Assembly: GCA_002839645.1 (NCBI GenBank)
Contig: PGYL01000002.1
Coordinates: 62,001 to 126,000 of the forward strand
Source: Methanomicrobiales archaeon HGW-Methanomicrobiales-2
GTDB taxonomy: Archaea; Halobacteriota; Methanomicrobia; Methanomicrobiales; Methanoculleaceae
DNA: 64,000 nucleotides
Direction: 5' to 3'
Under the pieces are notes generated by a model. That model saw only the letters and a list, made by a program, of their open reading frames with translations. It was not told the DNA's origin and did not search any database. The position numbers and the translations under genes were made by a program. Shown here piece by piece: positions 58,826 to 64,000 of the stretch (its first letter is position 1; the number at the start of each line of letters is the position of its first letter).

Positions 58826-59932
58826 TCAATACTTCATGTACATCCCAAGCACAACAGACCCGCCATCGGCCGTCGGGATGAGGGCCACGACCCTGCTGTA
58901 CTCGTCCAGCCGCTGCGTCGACGTCCATGACGCGGCTCCGTCCTCATCGAACCTCTCCACCCGGAGCAGGGCACCGCCGTAGTCGTTTTCGGCAAGGGCC
59001 GCCGAGAGGTACCCGCCGTCAGGGATCCAGGTCACCGGAGCGGAGGCATTGATCGTGCTCCGCCGGAGGATGCTCCCGTCCTCGCCAAGCGAGATCTCCA
59101 GAATTCCCGCCGGTTCCGCACCCGTGACCCCGGCAAGCAGGCTGTAACCGCCGGCCGGGTCCTGCCGCGCCGCCGAGAGGAGGTACCGTTCTCCGGGGCT
59201 GCCCTGGACCGTCGTGTTCCAGACCGGTGCGCCCCGATCATCGAATTTCGCCACTATTATGGCTCCGGGCGCCCCTGCTGCCTCCCCGGCGACGAGGAAT
59301 CCTCCCGCCGGGTCCGGGACGATGACCGGGATCGAACCCGGACTCACACCCCCGGCCGGCTCCTGCCAGACGACGCTGCCGCTGGCATCGATCTTCGCGA
59401 TCCAGCCGCCCCCGGCTTCAATCCAGCCCCCGGCACCCGAGGGTGCGACCGCCCAGTACTCCCCCTCCACGGCAAGGTCCGTGCGGTGCCGTTCGCTCCC
59501 TTCTGCATCCGTCAGGATGACGAGGCCGCGGGAGGCCACGACGGCGAACTCACCCGAACCGGCAGGTGCGATCCCCGTCCCGCGACGGTCGTCCGACGTC
59601 GGGTAGGTCGTATCCCACATCATCACCCCCGCCCGGTCGAGGAAGATAACCCGCGGCGTCGGGTGGAACTCACCTGCATCCGAGACCGATCCGGCGATCG
59701 CGTAGCCGTCGGGAACCTCGACGATGGAGAACGCTTCGTCGAACCTCCCGCTGTCGATGACGGTGAACCACTCCCGGTCCCCGGCATCGTCCAGTTTCAG
59801 CACCCAGACGTCTCCCTCCAGCGTGCGGTGACCCGGCGTCAGCGGCCGGTCGAGGCCCCCGGCAGCGACGGCCAGCAGAATGAGCGCAGCAACCGCCGCG
59901 AAGGTCCAGAGTCTTCTTTTGGTTGGTATCAT
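58826..59932 (-). CDS. Membrane-anchored beta-propeller-like protein
   Basis: N-terminal TM; repeated blades (WVLKLDDAGDREWFTVIDSGRFDEAFSIVEVPDGYAIAGSVSDAGEF...). Confidence 0.7.
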   Translation of the reverse strand: MIPTKRRLWTFAAVAALILLAVAAGGLDRPLTPGHRTLEGDVWVLKLDDAGDREWFTVIDSGRFDEAFSIVEVPDGYAIAGSVSDAGEFHPTPRVIFLDRAGVMMWDTTYPTSDDRRGTGIAPAGSGEFAVVASRGLVILTDAEGSERHRTDLAVEGEYWAVAPSGAGGWIEAGGGWIAKIDASGSVVWQEPAGGVSPGSIPVIVPDPAGGFLVAGEAAGAPGAIIVAKFDDRGAPVWNTTVQGSPGERYLLSAARQDPAGGYSLLAGVTGAEPAGILEISLGEDGSILRRSTINASAPVTWIPDGGYLSAALAENDYGGALLRVERFDEDGAASWTSTQRLDEYSRVVALIPTADGGSVVLGMYMKY

Positions 59933-59936
59933 CGCT

Positions 59937-60518
59937 TCATCTCCCTGTTCCACCTTCACCCAGGCTGTGCATCAAGATACCTGCAATCAGGCAGACGACC
60001 GCCGCACCGAAGAATACCTCCAGGTACAGCCCGGCAAGCAACCCGAGAGAGAAGAACACCTCGTACCCAGGTTCCCCGGCAGTTCCGATCGCTTCTGCAA
60101 GAGCATCGAAGAGTATGCCAAGAAGGGGCAGTTTTTCAGCGAAAAACGGCGGAGGGGCGCCAGGCAGTCTGTCGGGACCCACGAGCAGGGCAACCAGGAA
60201 CGGCAGCTGAATCAGCGACCCGGCTGCAACACATAATTTCCTACCACTCGCAACAGCGTTCCTGAACAAAAAATACGCCGTCGCCACAGCAGATACCGAG
60301 ACCGTAATCATCGACAGCAGTATTATCCCGGATATCAGCAGGCTGGAGGGAGAGCCTGCATAAATTGTACCGATCGTGCCGGACGCAATGGCAGCGATTC
60401 CTATCCCGAGCAAAACCGCCAGACGTTGCTTGTCTTTTCCGAAATGTCCTATCCGGATTATGAGAACGGACGGCCACGCGAGGACGAAGGCGATAGCCGG
60501 AAAAACCATCACACTCAC
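59937..60518 (-). CDS. Polytopic membrane protein of unknown function
   Basis: VSVMVFPAIAFVLAWPSVLIIRIG..; about five hydrophobic segments; GTG start overlaps upstream stop. Confidence 0.65.
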   Translation of the reverse strand: MSVMVFPAIAFVLAWPSVLIIRIGHFGKDKQRLAVLLGIGIAAIASGTIGTIYAGSPSSLLISGIILLSMITVSVSAVATAYFLFRNAVASGRKLCVAAGSLIQLPFLVALLVGPDRLPGAPPPFFAEKLPLLGILFDALAEAIGTAGEPGYEVFFSLGLLAGLYLEVFFGAAVVCLIAGILMHSLGEGGTGR

Positions 60519-60853
60519 GATGTATCCTTCCCCCGATGCCTCCGGATGAGGAAGTATCCCACAGAGAACACGATCACGGCTCCCAAGCCGCACCCGAGGG
60601 GCACGGGGTTATAGAAGACGGTGAACGCAGTTTCGGATCCCTGATACGCCACCGTATCTGCGGGCTCCTCGAACACGGCCTTTTGGGCGCTCCCCATATC
60701 GGCCGGCGGGGCCTCGCCGTCAGTCGGGTTGAACTGCACGTCTTCACCAGGAGATGCGCACGCTATGCCGCTGCCGGCCAGGACGAAGAGCAGCAGGGCG
60801 ATGCAGATCAGCCCACTCCGGTCAATGCCGTTCATGAATCGCCTTTCTTTCAT
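60515..60853 (-). CDS. Secreted or membrane protein with signal peptide and C-terminal TM
   Basis: LICIALLLFVLAGSGIACASPGED..PLGCGLGAVIVFSVGYFLIRRHRGK. Confidence 0.65.
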   Translation of the reverse strand: MKERRFMNGIDRSGLICIALLLFVLAGSGIACASPGEDVQFNPTDGEAPPADMGSAQKAVFEEPADTVAYQGSETAFTVFYNPVPLGCGLGAVIVFSVGYFLIRRHRGKDTS

Positions 60854-60893
60854 CGATTTTCACCTGCCGGCGCCCCTCGGGATACCTATCATC

Positions 60894-61010
60894 CTCCGGG
60901 CTTGCGGGGTGCGTCATCCGAGGCGTCAGATCTGGGGATGGGCGACCCCGTGCACAAGCGGGCACCACATGCGGCACCTTGCGCGTTTTTAGGTCGTTAG
61001 AACATATAAA
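60894..61010 (-). promoter_or_regulatory. Duplicated promoter/leader element, copy 1
   Basis: Minus strand TTTTATATGTTCTAACGACCT..GGTGCCGCATGTGGTGCC..GGATGACGCACCCCGCAAGCCCGGAG; TATA-like box then leader to the start at 60853. Confidence 0.6.
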
Positions 61011-61346
61011 AACCATAGCAATCCGTCGGTTTTTTCCGAACGATACAAAAACATTTCTATAGGACGACCATCCACAGATTGGCCGCTCACCCGGCGGGAT
61101 GTATCCCAGGCGAGTCCATTTCGTGATCGCGGGCAAACAATATCCCCGCAATACCGGGCTTCCCGGGTAGCTTAACGAAATTACTGGTATCAGGTCAGGA
61201 AGCTCAAGAGCGAGTTGATCATCCATAACATGATGAAGGCAGTTCAGGCGGCCGGGCTTATTGCTATAAAAGATGTATTCAACAGATCCTTCTATTCTAG
61301 GGGTATACATTGCTCTCGCACTGCGGGAAGAGTGGAAATTAGAGAT

Positions 61347-61778
61347 TTAATCCACGTAGATGGTCCCAACCCTATAATAATGTCCTTCATATTCGAAATA
61401 CCTCCTCTTACCAGTTGTGTTGTCAATAACATATGTATCGATGGTCCGTTGCGTTATTTTTTCAGGGTACTCCACCTCACCCACACGGCGTAGGTCTCCT
61501 TCTTTGTGTGATGGTCCCGACGGGTACGGTTCGCTCCTCAGCAACACTTCTTCAAGTACGGGAAATTCCTGAATGTTCAGTTCATCAAGATGGATAATCG
61601 TGCCGCCTAAGGCCTTCTGCTCAGTAATCTCGTACACCTGGAGCCGATCGGGCGGGACGGTCAGAGAGAGGAAATAAGGAAAACCGACGATACAGATCAA
61701 TGAGAGAGCAATCAACAGGCCCAACAATACGACAACTGACCTGTATTGGTGCACTATCGCAGAAAGTGATTGTACCAT
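61347..61778 (-). CDS. Membrane-anchored hypothetical protein
   Basis: N-terminal TM VVVLLGLLIALSLICIVGFPYFLSL then soluble domain. Confidence 0.6.
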   Translation of the reverse strand: MVQSLSAIVHQYRSVVVLLGLLIALSLICIVGFPYFLSLTVPPDRLQVYEITEQKALGGTIIHLDELNIQEFPVLEEVLLRSEPYPSGPSHKEGDLRRVGEVEYPEKITQRTIDTYVIDNTTGKRRYFEYEGHYYRVGTIYVD

Positions 61779-61812
61779 TCTTTAATCTCCATAAAAATAT
61801 GTAGGGATTGGA

Positions 61813-63141
61813 TTACACGTAACCTGCAACCCACGCTTTTGCTTCACGAATGGCTCTTGCGTTGTCATGAGTGGCATCCCCATGATAATCGTCAGATGAA
61901 AACTCATAGCAATTAAGGTGTTCGAAGAAATAACTCCACATCACTGTATGGGTAAGGCCGCCGTTAAATGCATACGCCTGATTATATCCGCCCGTGCCCT
62001 CATGATGAGCATTGAAGTTATGGCCAATCTCGTGAATGCTTACACACCTGCGGCCATGAGCCGTACCCCAATAGCACAGATCGTACCAATCCGTCACCAT
62101 CTGCGCCCATGAGTGTCGTCCTTCATTGGTAAACCCGTATGCCAGTCCAATTGGAGTGCCGGTCATATCATAACCGCCCAGATATAACCCGAGGTCCGAC
62201 GACCACAGGTCAAGATCAGATTCAGGATATACGTCTATAAACGCATCGAGAGGATTTGATATGACTTCTGGATGGTTTGAGAGTTGATATCGCCTAGAAT
62301 CATGATAATCCATGACACAAAGAGCGACCTGAATATCGTCCCTCCCGAATTGTTGATTTGCTGTTGCGATTATGTCCTGTGCTGTTGCCTTCCAGTTTGT
62401 TTCATCTTGATAAAACTGGTTGTCAGTTACTACAAGGATATTGGCAGTGTAATACTGGTCAGTACCCTCAACCTGCAGCCCGGTCCATTGGTCAGGGCCA
62501 CTTGCCGAACCATTGTTCCCGGGTACTACAGGCCCATAGTCAATCACAGCAGGTTTTTCCTGACACTTGACGTCTTCGGAGCTGTAGATGATATGCAGAG
62601 GCGACAGTGACTTTTCCGCACGTGCTCGCGGTTCGACCGGTGTGATCCAGAAGGTCTTGTTGCCCAGCGTTATACTTCCGACAAGGACATTTTCCCCGGT
62701 CGTGAGAAGGACACTGCTCTCTTCCACACCCGGTATCGACCCTTCGTATGAATCGATTCCATCGTCGAGATTTTCGAACGTCATTCGATTCAAAGCCACA
62801 TTGTAATCTTTCCCGTGGATCTGGATGGAGAGTACACCCTGCATCTCCCTGTTCAATGCAGCGTGATCAAACGTCACGAGATCGTACCGAGTAATAATTT
62901 CAGGGATCTTAAGATCTTCAGGTTCAACAATTCCGGAAGACTCCAAGTCAGATACGGATGTAGCGTCCTTAACGAGAACATTCATGCATTCTTCGATGAT
63001 AACAGGGGGTCTACTGACACTCTCAGCACTTTCCATCGTGTCTTGAGCACTGACACCCGGGATAATCAGCATTACTGCGATTAGGCATGTCAGGAGATAG
63101 CCCCAGTAATTTAGTCTGGTTCGCATTTTGTTTTCCTCCAA
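61813..63141 (-). CDS. Secreted zincin metalloprotease, M12/reprolysin-like
   Basis: Signal peptide YLLTCLIAVMLIIPGVSAQD; HEIGHNFNAHHE (HExxHxxxxxH) and possible Met-turn HTVMWSY. Confidence 0.8.
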   Translation of the reverse strand: MEENKMRTRLNYWGYLLTCLIAVMLIIPGVSAQDTMESAESVSRPPVIIEECMNVLVKDATSVSDLESSGIVEPEDLKIPEIITRYDLVTFDHAALNREMQGVLSIQIHGKDYNVALNRMTFENLDDGIDSYEGSIPGVEESSVLLTTGENVLVGSITLGNKTFWITPVEPRARAEKSLSPLHIIYSSEDVKCQEKPAVIDYGPVVPGNNGSASGPDQWTGLQVEGTDQYYTANILVVTDNQFYQDETNWKATAQDIIATANQQFGRDDIQVALCVMDYHDSRRYQLSNHPEVISNPLDAFIDVYPESDLDLWSSDLGLYLGGYDMTGTPIGLAYGFTNEGRHSWAQMVTDWYDLCYWGTAHGRRCVSIHEIGHNFNAHHEGTGGYNQAYAFNGGLTHTVMWSYFFEHLNCYEFSSDDYHGDATHDNARAIREAKAWVAGYV

Positions 63142-63203
63142 GATACTCCCGGAGGCAGGAGAGGCACACGTTTAAGTACGCAGAACGCTTACGTTCCCTT
63201 CAC

Positions 63204-63320
63204 CTCCGGGCTTGCGGGGTGCGTCATCCAGGGCGTCGACCGGGGATGGGCGACCCCCGCACACAAACGGGTACCGCACGCGGCACCCAACGCGATTTTG
63301 AGTCGTTATAACATATAAAA
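63204..63320 (-). promoter_or_regulatory. Duplicated promoter/leader element, copy 2
   Basis: Minus strand TTTTATATGTTATAACGACTC..GGGTGCCGCGTGCGGTACCC..GGATGACGCACCCCGCAAGCCCGGAG. Confidence 0.6.
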
Positions 63321-63395
63321 TCGGCAGCCATCGTTCGGCTGGAACCGAACGCACCATAAACCTTCTTATTGCAGGACAATGGTCCCTGCACCCCG

Positions 63396-63560
63396 GAGAC
63401 AGGACCCGCCGTCGGGCGCCGGGATAATGGTCACGGCCCTGCCACGCTCGTCGAACCTCCCCCACGGAACCGGGCACCGTCGCAGTTGTTCCCGGCAAGG
63501 ACCGCTGAGAGTTAGCCCCCCAGGAGGCCGGGTAACTGAAGCTGGGGCGTGGATCGTATT
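63396..63560 (-). pseudogene. Degenerate copy of the 3' end of the 58826-59932 beta-propeller gene
   Basis: gacccgccgtcgggcgccgggata..cacggccctg..ctcgtcgaacct..gggcaccgtcgcagttgttcccggcaaggaccgctgagag aligns by eye to about 58855-59055. Confidence 0.6.
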
Positions 63561-63816
63561 CTGCCAATCGGATGGGTCTGTTTTGAACTGACGAGGTACA
63601 GTTACATGTCAGGACGCAGCCGAATCGCCAGATACGGGTCGGTCAGAATCCGGAGTTTCCCCCGGTCACGCGAAGCGTCCCGGACCCCGCAACCGCCCCC
63701 CCAACCGCGTGATAATCATAGTCTCCAGCTTCACCGGTATTCAGCAATAGTTGCCCGACAACCCTCAGCAAAGCAATCACTATTTGTCCGGGACCTCACC
63801 CGATATTGAGGTACCA

Positions 63817-63999
63817 TTACGTGGCGGGCACCGCATAGTTGCTCGTAATCATGAGAGCCTGGATATCGCGCTCCGCCCGGACGGAGATTGCAAGAGAATG
63901 GCAACGCGCAATGGAAAACACAAAGACCTCCGGATCTTCACCGTCGACCGAAATTTCAAAGTGATACTCCCTCCCGTCGTTCTTGATGGACGATCCGTC
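63817..63999 (-). CDS. Hypothetical protein, C-terminal part, truncated by window end
   Basis: DGSSIKNDGREYHFEISVDGEDPEVFVFSIARCHSLAISVRAERDIQALMITSNYAVPAT* open to window edge. Confidence 0.5.
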   Translation of the reverse strand, partial: DGSSIKNDGREYHFEISVDGEDPEVFVFSIARCHSLAISVRAERDIQALMITSNYAVPAT

Positions 64000-64000
64000 A

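Noticed and set aside
60822-61310. 162-aa minus-strand ORF
   Set aside because: Overlaps the duplicated promoter/leader and the start of the downstream gene; no coding signal
63575-63790. Possible second gene remnant on the minus strand (..LLLNTGEAGDYDYHAVGGAVAGSGTLRVTGGNSGF*)
   Set aside because: Suggestive of an eroded gene but too short, with no start and no recognisable family
1-64000. CRISPR array, rRNA, prophage or intact IS/transposase
   Set aside because: None recognised on reading; the direct repeats found are only two-copy and lack transposase genes

Overview
This 64-kb window is GC-rich methanogen chromosome, most like Methanomicrobiales (Methanoculleus-like). Supporting genes are tfrAB thiol:fumarate reductase, archaeal SepF, LSm, L37e and an archaeal initiator tRNA. 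Most of it is ordinary housekeeping: thiamine, purine and arginine biosynthesis, lysC, transporters and redox genes. Notable blocks: (i) a chemosensory-like cluster at 13.9-23.0 kb with tandem CheW, MCP, CheA-REC and two tandem kinases, one lacking the phospho-acceptor His; (ii) an arginine deiminase/carbamate kinase pair; (iii) a decayed island at 35.9-38.6 kb with a MntA/HepT toxin-antitoxin module between imperfect direct repeats, a perfect parS-like palindrome, and a junction where an STT3/AglB gene and a probable glycosyltransferase gene have both lost their 5' ends; (iv) an oxidative-stress/redox cluster at 42.8-48.9 kb with a 41-aa desulforedoxin-like microORF absent from the ORF track; (v) a lower-GC secreted-protein region at 58.8-63.6 kb where two operons share a duplicated promoter/leader of about 115 bp with a conserved hairpin. 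No rRNA, CRISPR array, phage or intact IS element was recognised. All identifications come from reading motifs and translations; no database search was run.
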